From NCBI GenBank assembly GCA_014238415.1, contig JABABA010000017.1:23923-87922 (forward strand): DNA of 64,000 nucleotides, given 5' to 3'. The stretch is from Planctomycetota bacterium (lineage in GTDB: Bacteria > Planctomycetota > UBA1135 > GCA-002686595). Positions 26,114 through 35,253 of this stretch are shown here, piece by piece; the stretch's first letter is position 1; each line of letters opens with the position of its first letter. The notes beneath the pieces were generated by a model, which saw nothing but the letters and a program-made list of their open reading frames with translations, was not told where the DNA came from and ran no database searches. The position numbers were made by a program, and so were the translations under genes.

Positions 26114-28108
26114 ATGTATAGCGTGAACTCCTACCAACCCCGGGTGCAGTGCTTTGACCTGGGGGAGGGTTTGGATTCAGAGGAAGGCCTTGATGCCCAT
26201 GGGGCAAGCCAGCTTTGTGGGAAACCCTCGCCGGGGTTTGCAGGGCTTTCCATCGAGGCCCTCGCGCTCGGAGGCGCCGCCTTGGCCCAGGGTCTGATGC
26301 TGGCCCTCGATTCTGAGAAGGATCCGTTCATCTTGAGCGTGGGATCTGCCGTGGCGCGTGGTCTGCCCACGGCCGCGCGTACCACCGTGTCCGCGCGTTC
26401 GCCGCTCACCGGAGGTCTGGCCGAGGGCCAGGTGGGCAGTGAGTTTGGTCGGCGAATGGCCAGTATCTGCGACGCGCTTGTCCTGCTCGGGGTGTTTGCA
26501 GAGGGGGATGGGGTCTTGGTCCTGGATGGAGAAGGCACAGGAATTGTGCATCGCCGGCCGCATTGGCTGGGACTGTCAGCGGGTGAACGCAACGCACAAA
26601 TGGTGCGGGATTTTGGACAGGGTGCCGGTTTGAGCGCGGGGCCGGCGGCTCAAGCGGGGGTGCGGCATGCTCATCTGGCGGCGGGCCATGATCCGCCCAG
26701 CTTCGTGGGTCGCGGAGGACTTGGCCGGGCTCTGGCTCAGCACGGTCTGCTGGGGGTGTTTGCGCAGGCACCACCCGTGGCCAGCAATCCCTCTGCGGGC
26801 TTGAGTCGGGCCCTGCTGGAATCTCCGCGCTTGCTGGAGCGGTCCCTGGGAGGAACGTTGGAGTTATTTGACGAGGCAGAGGTTGCTTCAGGCGAGATCG
26901 TCGATGCCCCCACGGTCTCGGACTCCCAGCGCCATGGCTGTCGGGGCTGTCCCACACCCTGCGGCATCGTGCTGCGGGATGGAGCCGGACCTGGCGTGGG
27001 GACCATGCGCTTCTCCGCCTTGCAGCCTCTGCTCGGAAGTCTGGCCCAGGACAGCGCGGAGGCACTCGGTGTGCTTGAGGCCTGCAATCGTCTGGGCCTC
27101 GATGTGCGTGAGGCTGCGCGAGATCTGGAAGTTGGCAGCCCCTTCGAAGATCAAGCCCAGGCAACTGCGGCTCTTGAACAACTGGTGCGAGATGGCGAGG
27201 GCCCCATGCGATCCGCCAGTGTTCGATCTGTTGTCGGTCTGCTGGGCCAGGTCGGTCCCCAGGCCAGCGCTCGGGGGGCTGATCCCATGCGCAGTTTTCC
27301 GTTCCTCGGAGAGGGGGCCTCTGATTCTGCGCGCCTCGTAGCGCTGGCTCCTGACATCGACTGGGGGGAGGGCCTCCTGGATCCAGAAGAGAGTTTGGGC
27401 AAGGGTTTTCTGTCCGCCTGGCACGAGGACCTGGTGGCCGCCTTGGATGCCCTCGGCTTCTGCACTTTTTCCGCAGCAGGTCTGCTGGCGGATGGGGTCA
27501 TGAGTCTTGATGCCCTGGCCCTGGCTTTGGTGCCTGAGTTTGAATCCAAAGAGCATCCCGGCGTGGCCCTGCGTGAGTTGGGAGGTGAGATCGCCCGGGC
27601 GGCGCACATGCTTCTGGCCCATTGGGATGCGCCGGCGGTGGCGGTGAATGGGGGAGACGGTACGCCACTTGCTGCCATGCTGAAAGAGTACCGCTCCTGG
27701 CGCGGACTTGACGGGCGCGGCAGGCCCACTTGTGAGCCGGTCCTTCCCAAACGTAGGAAATGGGCGCAAAGTCAAAGTCCAGATCAGGTCCAGCATCCGA
27801 TTCCCCTGGGCTCGCAACCTGCTCAAGGAAGCTCGGAAACAGAATCTGGTTGGGTGGAGTTCAACAGCCGCGGCCTGCTCGCTGAGCACTTGGGATCAAC
27901 TTGTCGCATCCAGTTGGACCTGCCCGCACTCCCAAACGCCGTGATTGCTGCCCTGGCCCTTGAATATCAAGGTGCGGCATGGCTCCTGCGCGATCGGGCC
28001 GGGATTTCGCTGCCCGCTATCTGGCGCGCGGGAGTTCCCCTGGGTCCGGGAAGTCTGGTGTTCAGCGGCGACCAGCTCGACCTGGTGCTGGTGATTCCCG
28101 GTGGCTAG
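26114..28108 (+). CDS. Aldehyde:ferredoxin oxidoreductase family protein fused to a C-terminal MoaD/ThiS-like domain
   Basis: A 664-residue protein. The first 550 residues follow the tungsten/molybdenum-pterin AOR family: SPLTGGLAEGQVGSEFGRRM in the N-terminal beta domain, cluster ligands Cys276, Cys279 and Cys283 in a CxxCxxxC arrangement, RGADPM near 390, and the cofactor motif DALGFC with the fourth Cys at 450. After a Gln/Ser/Pro linker (about 550-578) the last 85 residues look like a beta-grasp MoaD/ThiS protein and end exactly in Gly-Gly (663-664). MoaD uses such a tail for thiocarboxylation during pterin sulfuration, and separate moaD genes often sit beside aor genes. The substrate is probably an aldehyde, with ferredoxin as acceptor. 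Domain recognition is by motif only. Confidence 0.85.
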   Translation: MYSVNSYQPRVQCFDLGEGLDSEEGLDAHGASQLCGKPSPGFAGLSIEALALGGAALAQGLMLALDSEKDPFILSVGSAVARGLPTAARTTVSARSPLTGGLAEGQVGSEFGRRMASICDALVLLGVFAEGDGVLVLDGEGTGIVHRRPHWLGLSAGERNAQMVRDFGQGAGLSAGPAAQAGVRHAHLAAGHDPPSFVGRGGLGRALAQHGLLGVFAQAPPVASNPSAGLSRALLESPRLLERSLGGTLELFDEAEVASGEIVDAPTVSDSQRHGCRGCPTPCGIVLRDGAGPGVGTMRFSALQPLLGSLAQDSAEALGVLEACNRLGLDVREAARDLEVGSPFEDQAQATAALEQLVRDGEGPMRSASVRSVVGLLGQVGPQASARGADPMRSFPFLGEGASDSARLVALAPDIDWGEGLLDPEESLGKGFLSAWHEDLVAALDALGFCTFSAAGLLADGVMSLDALALALVPEFESKEHPGVALRELGGEIARAAHMLLAHWDAPAVAVNGGDGTPLAAMLKEYRSWRGLDGRGRPTCEPVLPKRRKWAQSQSPDQVQHPIPLGSQPAQGSSETESGWVEFNSRGLLAEHLGSTCRIQLDLPALPNAVIAALALEYQGAAWLLRDRAGISLPAIWRAGVPLGPGSLVFSGDQLDLVLVIPGG

Positions 28109-28249
28109 GGGATTCGAGGGCGTGAGTCCCTGGTTTTGGGGCCTGCCAAGTGAAGCCGAGCCTCTGAGCGTCTATCCTCTGCGCCTGTCAGCGAACTGAC
28201 TCAGCCTGTACCCAGCCACCTGGCTTTCAAGCAACTCCGTCAACCAACA

Positions 28250-29311
28250 GTGGAACGCATTCTGATCATCAAGACCGGCGCTCTGGGCGATGTGCTGCGT
28301 AGCACCTCGCTGTTGCCGGGGATCCACAAGCGCTGGCCCGGGGCAGAGGTTTCCTGGGTAACCGCACACGGGGCCGAGCCCCTGCTGCAGGGTCACAAGA
28401 TGGTGGAGCGGGTGATCGCGATCGACCCCGAGGAATGTGCCGATTCGCTTCCGAGTCTGACTGCCTGCACTCCTGATCGCATCTTCTCCCTGGATGATGA
28501 CCCTGAGCTCTGCGCTTTGGCTGCTGCCTTGCAAGAGGAGAGCGGGGCCAACTTGGTGGGGGCTTGCCTGAATGATGCGGGGGAGCCTGCCTACACTCCG
28601 GACGCGGAGTGCTGGTTTGGCATGGGGCTCCTGTCCCGGGAGGGTCTGAAAAAGGCTGACGAGCGTAAGCTGGCCAATCGACGCACACATCCGGATCTGT
28701 TGGCCGAGGTCATCGGCGTCGAGCCCGGCCGCCCTGCCCTGAATTTGTCGGCGGCTGACCTGGAAACCGCCGCGCGTCTGCTTGATGAGCTTGCGCCCAC
28801 CAGTGCTGGCCTGCGCATTGGGCTCAACACGGGAGCCGGCGGCCGCTGGCGCACCAAGGCCATGCGGCCTGAGGAAGTGACCAACCTCGTGGCGCTGTTG
28901 CACGAGAAACTGGGGGGCACCGCACTCCCCGGGGTCCAGTTCCTGTTCCTGGGGGGGCCAGGGGAAATCGAGCGCAATCAAGGACTGCTCAGCCTGAGTC
29001 GCAGCGCCATCCCCGCTGCAAGGCTGATTGATGCGGGCTGCGAGCATTCCCTTGGCACTTTTGCAGCCCTGGTGGCAGGGTTGGATCTCTTGGTCACTTC
29101 CGACAGCCTGGCCCTGCACCTGGCAGTGGCACAGGAACGCAAAACAGTCGCTTTCTTCGCGCCCACTTCACCCTTTGAGATCGAACTCTATGGCCTGGGT
29201 GAAAAAGTAATCTCCAGCGCTCCCGATGCCGGCAACTATGCCAGCGATACGGACAACAGCACCATTACCGGAGAGCGGGTGGCTGCTGCGGTGCTGCGCC
29301 AACTCTCCTGA
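28250..29311 (+). CDS. GT9 heptosyltransferase-family glycosyltransferase
   Basis: A 353-residue GT-B enzyme of the ADP-heptose:LPS heptosyltransferase family. It opens with MERILIIKTGALGDVLRSTS, the GDVL loop of GT9. The C-terminal nucleotide-binding half has LRIGLNTGAGGRWRTKAM, FLFLGGPGE and LLVTSDSLALHLAVA, followed by FFAPTSPFEIELYG. Members add heptose (or a related sugar) to lipid A-Kdo at the cytoplasmic face. The start is a GTG at 28250. It is one of three GT9 domains in the window; the other two are at 52.8-54.9 kb. A small membrane protein gene follows after 24 nt. Confidence 0.9.
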   Translation: MERILIIKTGALGDVLRSTSLLPGIHKRWPGAEVSWVTAHGAEPLLQGHKMVERVIAIDPEECADSLPSLTACTPDRIFSLDDDPELCALAAALQEESGANLVGACLNDAGEPAYTPDAECWFGMGLLSREGLKKADERKLANRRTHPDLLAEVIGVEPGRPALNLSAADLETAARLLDELAPTSAGLRIGLNTGAGGRWRTKAMRPEEVTNLVALLHEKLGGTALPGVQFLFLGGPGEIERNQGLLSLSRSAIPAARLIDAGCEHSLGTFAALVAGLDLLVTSDSLALHLAVAQERKTVAFFAPTSPFEIELYGLGEKVISSAPDAGNYASDTDNSTITGERVAAAVLRQLS

Positions 29312-29335
29312 ACCCGTCTTTCAAGACTCCAGACC

Positions 29336-29545
29336 ATGTCCCCTCAATTCCTCCAGCGGCTCGCCAAATTCCTTGAAGGCCTCGGCCTCCTGGTCATCCT
29401 TGTGGGCTTGATGATGAGCGTCGAGATGGGCATGCGCGATGAGGGCCTGTCCTCCATGCGCGCGGAAACCTATGGACTTGCGGCGGGCGGAGCCCTGTTT
29501 GGGATCGGCTGGCTCCTGGAGCGGGCGTTGGGGTCGCGGGACTGA
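29336..29545 (+). CDS. Small two-helix membrane protein
   Basis: A 69-residue protein with two hydrophobic segments, LEGLGLLVILVGLMMSV and YGLAAGGALFGIGWLLERAL, linked by a short charged loop. Codon use matches neighbouring genes and the spacing to the upstream GT9 gene is 24 nt, so cotranscription is likely. No family is recognised. It is convergent with the ABC transporter genes, 5 nt from the next stop. Confidence 0.6.
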   Translation: MSPQFLQRLAKFLEGLGLLVILVGLMMSVEMGMRDEGLSSMRAETYGLAAGGALFGIGWLLERALGSRD

Positions 29546-29550
29546 AGCCC

Positions 29551-31362
29551 CTACTCCTCCAACACAAACTGCAGAGTGTGCAGCCTTGCGTAGGCACCGT
29601 TGGCCGCCAGCAACTCCTCGTGGCTGCCCCGCTCGATGATGCGGCCTTGATCGAGGACCAGAATCATGTCTGCCCGTTGGATGGTGGATAGGCGGTGGGC
29701 GACCACCAGGGCGCTGCGTCCTTGGAGCAAGCTGGCGGTGGCTTTTTCGATGCGCGCTTCGGTGCCCGAGTCAATGCTGGCTGTGGCTTCGTCGAGGATT
29801 ACAAGATCGGGCTGGCCTGCGAGTGCTCGGGCGATTGCCAGGAGCTGACGTTCGCCGGTGGAAAAGGTCGCGCCACGTTCGGCCACTTCAGATTGCATGC
29901 CAGCGGGCAGGTTCGCGATCATCCGGTCGGCGCCGCTGGCTTCTAGGGCCTGCGAGAGAGCTGCTTCGTCGATGCCGTCGCGATCCATCAGGATGTTCTC
30001 CTCCACGCTGCCGGCGAAGAGGAAATCGTCTTGCAGAACCAGTCCGATGCGCTTCCGCCAGTCAGCCAGGTCCAGTTGGTTGAGGTCGTGCTCTGCGATC
30101 TGGATGCGACCAGCATCGGGGTCGTAGAAGCGTAGCAGCAGGTTGACAATCGTGCTCTTGCCCGAGCCGGTCGCGCCGACAAGAGCGACCGTTTGTCCGG
30201 GCAGGATCTCGAAGTTGATGTCGGCGAGTACGGGGTGATCAGCCAAGTAACTGAAGCTTGTGTCCTCGAAGCGAATTCTCGGCGCGTTGCCTTGGGGCCC
30301 GAGCTTGGCGGGTTGCGCTGGAGTGGGCAGGGCGGAGTTCGTGTCCAGTACCTCAAAGACGCGTTCGGCGGAAGCAAAGGCCGACTGCAGAATGTTGTAG
30401 CGCTCGCCCAGATTGCGGATCGGCTGCACCACCAGGGTCAGATAGAGCCAAAAGCGCAGAAAGGCACCGATGGTCAGTTCGTCTCCGGCGATTGAGATCA
30501 CCCCCTGTCGCAGAGTGGCTCCTTGGATCAGGTAGACCGCAAGGCTCATGATTGGGAAGAACAGGGCGAAGAGCAGGATCGTGCGCTTGTTGGCGGCATA
30601 GTAACGGCTGAGGTGTTCACTAAAGCGCACACCCACACGGGCCTCTCGTCCAAATAGTTGCACAACGCTGATGCCCTGCAGAATCTCCTGCAGATATCCG
30701 TTCAGGCGCGCGAGTTCTGCACGCACGGTGCGGTGGGCGCGGCGGGCTCCACCCCGAAAAGCGAGACTGATCAGGATCAGTATGGGCGTCATCAGGGTGA
30801 CCAGCAGAGCCAGGGGCGCGTGGATTGTGAACAGGAGTGCCAGCACAACCACCACGCGCAGCATGTCGAAGGCCAGGGTCACAACGCCGGCGGTGAAGAG
30901 TTCCGCCAGATTCTCCACATCGCTGGAAACACGCGTGACCAGCGCTCCTGTGGGGCGCGAATCGAACCAGGCCAGATCCAGGGAGGAGATGTGCCGATAG
31001 AGGTGCCGACGCAGATCGTGGATCACCGCCTGTCCCGTGCGGATCAGAGTGGCTACCTCGAAGTAGCGCAGCCAGGTCTGGAGGGAAAGGATGCCGATGT
31101 AGGCCGCCACCAGCAGCAGGAGATCATGGATGAAGGGGCTCGGGTCCGCATTCTCGGGGGCCGCGAGGGCGTCCGCTACCGGTCCGTCCAGGCTCTGCTG
31201 CCAGATCCAAGGTCCGATCAGGTCCAGGACGAAGAGACTGCTCAGAACCGCAAAGCATTTGACGAACAGTCCGATATGGGGGCGCGCATATCGAAGCAGC
31301 CGACGAAACAGACGTCCGTCCCAGGCTTTGCCCGCCACAACTTCATCCGCTTCCCAACTCAT
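29551..31362 (-). CDS. ABC exporter half-transporter, catalytically complete subunit
   Basis: A 603-residue half-transporter with six N-terminal membrane helices (about 30-330) and a C-terminal nucleotide-binding domain. Walker A is GATGSGKST, the signature is FSTGERQ and Walker B is LVILDEATASID with the catalytic Glu. It overlaps the preceding ABC gene by 4 nt (ATGA), which encodes the partner. Together they should form a heterodimeric exporter of the TM287/288 or LmrCD/BmrCD type, moving lipids or drug-like compounds outward. The first long loop between helices 1 and 2 contains an acidic insertion. Substrate cannot be read from the sequence. Confidence 0.92.
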   Translation of the reverse strand: MSWEADEVVAGKAWDGRLFRRLLRYARPHIGLFVKCFAVLSSLFVLDLIGPWIWQQSLDGPVADALAAPENADPSPFIHDLLLLVAAYIGILSLQTWLRYFEVATLIRTGQAVIHDLRRHLYRHISSLDLAWFDSRPTGALVTRVSSDVENLAELFTAGVVTLAFDMLRVVVVLALLFTIHAPLALLVTLMTPILILISLAFRGGARRAHRTVRAELARLNGYLQEILQGISVVQLFGREARVGVRFSEHLSRYYAANKRTILLFALFFPIMSLAVYLIQGATLRQGVISIAGDELTIGAFLRFWLYLTLVVQPIRNLGERYNILQSAFASAERVFEVLDTNSALPTPAQPAKLGPQGNAPRIRFEDTSFSYLADHPVLADINFEILPGQTVALVGATGSGKSTIVNLLLRFYDPDAGRIQIAEHDLNQLDLADWRKRIGLVLQDDFLFAGSVEENILMDRDGIDEAALSQALEASGADRMIANLPAGMQSEVAERGATFSTGERQLLAIARALAGQPDLVILDEATASIDSGTEARIEKATASLLQGRSALVVAHRLSTIQRADMILVLDQGRIIERGSHEELLAANGAYARLHTLQFVLEE

Positions 31363-33158
31363 GTGCTGTCTCCCAGGGCGGCCCGTCGTTGCTGGTGATC
31401 CCAGGTCTGCTTGTACCAGCCCGATCTCCTTATGAGTTCTTCGTGGGTGCCCATGTCTGCTTGGGATCCTGCTTCATCGAGCACCAGAATCTGATCGCAG
31501 CCCGCTACGCTTGAGAGTCGATGAGCGGCGAGAACAACACTGCGTCCCTGCCCCGCTTCCCGCAGGCTTTGAAGCAGGGTTTTTTCCGTGTCGGTGTCGA
31601 CGGCCGAGAGGCAGTCGTCAAGGACCAGGATCTGTGGTTCTCGCGCCAGGGCCCGGGCGATGCAGGTCCGTTGCCGTTGGCCTCCGGAGAGGGTGACGCC
31701 GCGTTCTCCCACCAGGGTCTCGACTCCTTTGGGGAACTGTTTGACCTCGCTCGTCATGGCAACCTGTGCGATCAGGTCCGTGAGGCGCTCGGGCCCGATG
31801 TCCTTGTCGGTGCCGAATCGTATGTTGTCGGCATAGGTGACCGAGAAAAGGAATGAGTCCTGGGGCACATATCCGAGCGCTCGGCGTACCTGGGCGAGGG
31901 GCACAGAGCGCAGGTCCACTTCGTTGCTGGTGATGGCTCCAAGGGTGGGGTCGATCAGACGCCCCATGAGCAAGAGGAGCGTGGTCTTGCCCGCGCCGGT
32001 GGGGCCCACGATGCCGAGGGAGGTGCCTGAGGGCAGGTCGAAGGACAGATCTTGGAGGGTGGCAGAGTCGGCGTCTGGGTAGCTGTAGCTGACGTGGGCG
32101 AAGTTGAGGCAGGGGGCAATGGTCTGGGTGGAGTTCTGCTGCGATTCCTTCGGAGGCACTGCTCTTGCTTGTGTCGAGGCCTCTTCTTCAGGAACGGATG
32201 TCAAGGCGGAGCGCGTATCAAGCAGGGTCTGCACCCGTTCCGCGCTGGCCACCGCTCGGGGATACATGCCCGCGATCCAACCTACGGCGATCAGAGGCCA
32301 GAAGACCTTGATGGTCAGGTCCACGAACTGGAACAACTCGCCGATGGGCAGGCTGCGATCAATCGCGGCCAGACCTCCGAGGATCAAGATGACTGCAAAG
32401 GTAAGATCAAAGGACCCATGAATGCTTGCATGGGTCAAGCCTCTCGCGCGGCCCAGGGCGACTTGATGGTCCCGGTTTGTTTTGCTCGAACGCTCAAAGC
32501 GTTTGGCCTGGGAGTCCTGACGGTGGTAGCCCTGCACCACCCTGACGCCTCCAAAATCCTCATGGGCCCGATGGCTGATGTCCGCCAGACTTTCCTGCAC
32601 TGCGGTGGAGTGCACGTGCAGCCTGGGGGTAAGTCGCTGCATGATGACGCCCACTGCCAGCAAGGGCAGCAGCATGGACATGCTCAGGAGGGGATTGAGG
32701 GAGAAGAGCCAGCCCAAGCTGATCGGCACAATTACAGCGGCGCCCAGGGTGTACATCAGGCCCGGTCCCAGGAACATGCGGATGGATTCCACATCGGCAG
32801 TCAGCCTGCTGACCAGGTCTCCGGAGCGACTCTTGGCGTGGAAGGACAGGTCCAGTCGCACCAGATGATCGAAGAGCTCTTGCTTGAGTTCCACCTCGAA
32901 GCGTCTTGAGACCACCACCACCAGCCAGCGCTGCCAGAAGCGAAAGAAGGCGTGGGCGATTGCTGCGCCCGCCATCAGCAGCAGCGTATGAGTCAGCCAC
33001 TCATGGGTTCCGCTCAGGCGTACTTTTTCAATGGACTGGCCCACCAGGATCGTGACCGCCACATCTGCCATCTGTGACAGGGGAATCGCAACCACCCCAG
33101 CCAACAGGCGGGGTTTGTGGCGCAGGAAGCGCTTGAAGTAGGCACGCAGGAGTTTCAA
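31359..33158 (-). CDS. ABC exporter half-transporter, subunit with degenerate ATP site
   Basis: A 599-residue half-transporter with six membrane helices, Walker A GPTGAGKTT, signature LSGGQRQRTCIAR and Walker B ILVLDDCLSAVD. The residue after the Walker B Asp is Asp instead of the catalytic Glu, the change found in one subunit of asymmetric heterodimeric exporters, where one of the two ATP sites hydrolyses slowly or not at all. The signature here is canonical and serves the partner's Walker A site. A short insert (EEEASTQARAVPPKESQQN) links the membrane and ATPase domains. It starts 15 nt after the M28 peptidase stop, so the three genes probably share a transcript. Confidence 0.92.
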   Translation of the reverse strand: MKLLRAYFKRFLRHKPRLLAGVVAIPLSQMADVAVTILVGQSIEKVRLSGTHEWLTHTLLLMAGAAIAHAFFRFWQRWLVVVVSRRFEVELKQELFDHLVRLDLSFHAKSRSGDLVSRLTADVESIRMFLGPGLMYTLGAAVIVPISLGWLFSLNPLLSMSMLLPLLAVGVIMQRLTPRLHVHSTAVQESLADISHRAHEDFGGVRVVQGYHRQDSQAKRFERSSKTNRDHQVALGRARGLTHASIHGSFDLTFAVILILGGLAAIDRSLPIGELFQFVDLTIKVFWPLIAVGWIAGMYPRAVASAERVQTLLDTRSALTSVPEEEASTQARAVPPKESQQNSTQTIAPCLNFAHVSYSYPDADSATLQDLSFDLPSGTSLGIVGPTGAGKTTLLLLMGRLIDPTLGAITSNEVDLRSVPLAQVRRALGYVPQDSFLFSVTYADNIRFGTDKDIGPERLTDLIAQVAMTSEVKQFPKGVETLVGERGVTLSGGQRQRTCIARALAREPQILVLDDCLSAVDTDTEKTLLQSLREAGQGRSVVLAAHRLSSVAGCDQILVLDEAGSQADMGTHEELIRRSGWYKQTWDHQQRRAALGDST

Positions 33159-33173
33159 CGGTTGGCTCCTGCT

Positions 33174-35198
33174 CTAGTCCTGGCTTGACCACTGCTGGGT
33201 CAAGGCTTGGACTGCCGCTTTGATGGAAGAGAGTTCTGCGGCCAGTGCCTCGGGATTGTCCTTGACCTTGCGCAGGCTGGGCCAGGTGTGGGAGCCATAG
33301 CCATTGCTGGGGTCGGGGGCCCAGAAAATGTTTCGGTACCACTCGCGGCCCGGCAATCCTTCATTCCGCCGCAGGGCCTGATAGAGATTCGGGCGGTCTG
33401 CGTGACGAATTGCGTCGCCCCGCAGGGCTGGGCTGTGCTGATTGAGGGCTGCTCGCAGATCAGGCCAGGTGCCAAAGGGTCCGGGCTTGAGTTCTGGTTT
33501 GAAGTCCATGCGCCGTGCCCAATGTTGCCAACTGGTTTCATGGGCGCGGGCGAGGGCTTCGAGGGCTTGGGCCAGGTGCTCGGCCTGTGCTTCTCCCAAC
33601 CAGTCAGCGGCCATGCGCGCATGCCAGGCCAGGTCCTGGGCCGCGCGGGTTTGGTCCAAGCAGAAGTGCCCTGCCGCGGAGAATTCTTCCATCAGTGCCT
33701 TCAATGTGCTGGCCGCCAGTAGGTGTCCCACATATCCCGGGTCCACAAAGCGCTCAATCAAGGCCACATCATCAAAGACCGTGTGGTATTGCCCGCCGTT
33801 GGATCCGCTGAAGGAGAGGTCCAGAACCGGCAGGCAGAGGTGATGCAAGAAGGCAGAATAGTCGGAGCCGGAGCCCGGCAAGCCGAAGCGCACCTGACCC
33901 CGGGCCCGGCGCAGCCAAAGGTCTGCGAGGGTGTCCTTGTTCTTGCCGTGCGGCGCGGGTATCCGGGCCAGGGCGTCAGAAAGGATGCCCTCAAGGCCTG
34001 GACTGCCCGAAGCGCTGAAGTTCGTGCCGCTGACGAGGCCGTCTGCATTGATGTAGGCGAAGAGGTTAGCGGTGAGGTTCTTCGCGTTGGCTTCCGCCCA
34101 TTCGCTGCTGCCGATCAAGCCCGCTTCTTCCGCGTCCCAAAAGGCCACGCTGACTCCGCTGCGCAGCACGCGGCCCTGCTTGACTTCTGCGCCCAATCTC
34201 AAGCTGGCTTCGAGCAGGGAAACCGTGCCACCCCCCGCGTCCTGGGCTCCGCGCACCCAGGCGTCCCGGTGATTGCCCAAGAGGACAAAGCTCGGCAGGG
34301 TGCCACGCATGTGTCCGATCACATTGACGATGCGTCGCAGGGTGCGCGGGGCATCGACTTCCAGGGTCACCTGTGCGGGGCCTGGACCGCCGCTGTCCAA
34401 GTGTTCCAAAATCACCTGCGCATCATCGGCCCCAATGGGCAGGCTGACGATGGAGGGGAGGTTCCGGGCCAGGCTCTCTGCATCCAGCCGCGGCCCCGGC
34501 TGTTCGGGAGTGCCCGAGGGATACCCCGGCGTGGATGGATCTCCCCCGAAGGAGGCCAAGGGAGCAATCGATCCGCGCTGAACGGCCCAGCCCGGTTGCC
34601 AGGGTCCATCCGGCCAGACCTCGCCCCGCTCGGAGCCGGAGTCTTTTGGGTCGGTGAACATCAATACGCCCAGACACCCCGCTGCCTCGGCTGCTGCCGC
34701 CTTGACCCCGCGATAGCTGCGGCCATACCTGCAGAGGGCAATCGTTCCTTCCAGTTCCACGCCCGCCGCTTGAAGCCGTTCGAAGTCTTCGTACAGGCCA
34801 TGTCCGCAATCCACCACGGGTCCAGTGACCCGTGCGCTCTGGCTGTAAGCATGAAAGGGCGGTACATCTCCGGGTGGCACCGCGTCCCCGTCGAAGCGCC
34901 GCAGACGCAGGACGCTCGGTTGCTTTTGTTCGGGTCCTTCAAAAATCGCCAGCTCGGTCTTGCGCGGCAGGGACAACAACACCAGTCGTTCATCCCACTC
35001 CACATCAAAGCCCGCACCCAGGAGTTCTCGCCGCACCATCTCCGCCGCCCGAATCGAACCGGAAGTCCCTGCCAACCGCGCAGTGGAACAGAGTTCCCGC
35101 AGGAGCCGCTGGATGCGATGGGCTGGGGGCGGGGCTGCCTCTTGACTCGTAGCTCCGACGGCCGGGAGGCTGGCCAGAATGATGGGGATGAGGAGCAT
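33174..35198 (-). CDS. Secreted M28-family peptidase of glutamate carboxypeptidase II type
   Basis: A 674-residue exported zinc peptidase. A weak signal peptide (residues 1 to about 18) is followed by an N-terminal segment, a PA domain (about 120-250) and the M28 catalytic domain. All co-catalytic zinc positions of the family can be placed: His310 in GNHRDAW, Asp320 in GAQDAGGG, the general base Glu357 with Glu358 in WDAEEAGLIGSSEW, Asp386 in YINADG, and His472 in QYHTVFDD. The last 150 residues form the helical dimerisation domain shared with transferrin receptor. It probably trims acidic or other C-terminal residues from periplasmic peptides. It is the first gene of a peptidase-ABC-ABC run on this strand. 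Confidence 0.9.
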   Translation of the reverse strand: MLLIPIILASLPAVGATSQEAAPPPAHRIQRLLRELCSTARLAGTSGSIRAAEMVRRELLGAGFDVEWDERLVLLSLPRKTELAIFEGPEQKQPSVLRLRRFDGDAVPPGDVPPFHAYSQSARVTGPVVDCGHGLYEDFERLQAAGVELEGTIALCRYGRSYRGVKAAAAEAAGCLGVLMFTDPKDSGSERGEVWPDGPWQPGWAVQRGSIAPLASFGGDPSTPGYPSGTPEQPGPRLDAESLARNLPSIVSLPIGADDAQVILEHLDSGGPGPAQVTLEVDAPRTLRRIVNVIGHMRGTLPSFVLLGNHRDAWVRGAQDAGGGTVSLLEASLRLGAEVKQGRVLRSGVSVAFWDAEEAGLIGSSEWAEANAKNLTANLFAYINADGLVSGTNFSASGSPGLEGILSDALARIPAPHGKNKDTLADLWLRRARGQVRFGLPGSGSDYSAFLHHLCLPVLDLSFSGSNGGQYHTVFDDVALIERFVDPGYVGHLLAASTLKALMEEFSAAGHFCLDQTRAAQDLAWHARMAADWLGEAQAEHLAQALEALARAHETSWQHWARRMDFKPELKPGPFGTWPDLRAALNQHSPALRGDAIRHADRPNLYQALRRNEGLPGREWYRNIFWAPDPSNGYGSHTWPSLRKVKDNPEALAAELSSIKAAVQALTQQWSSQD

Positions 35199-35253
35199 GG
35201 GGCGAGCAGTCTACCCCGAAAGCAGTGCCCGGCACCGCATCATCGGCGCCTGG

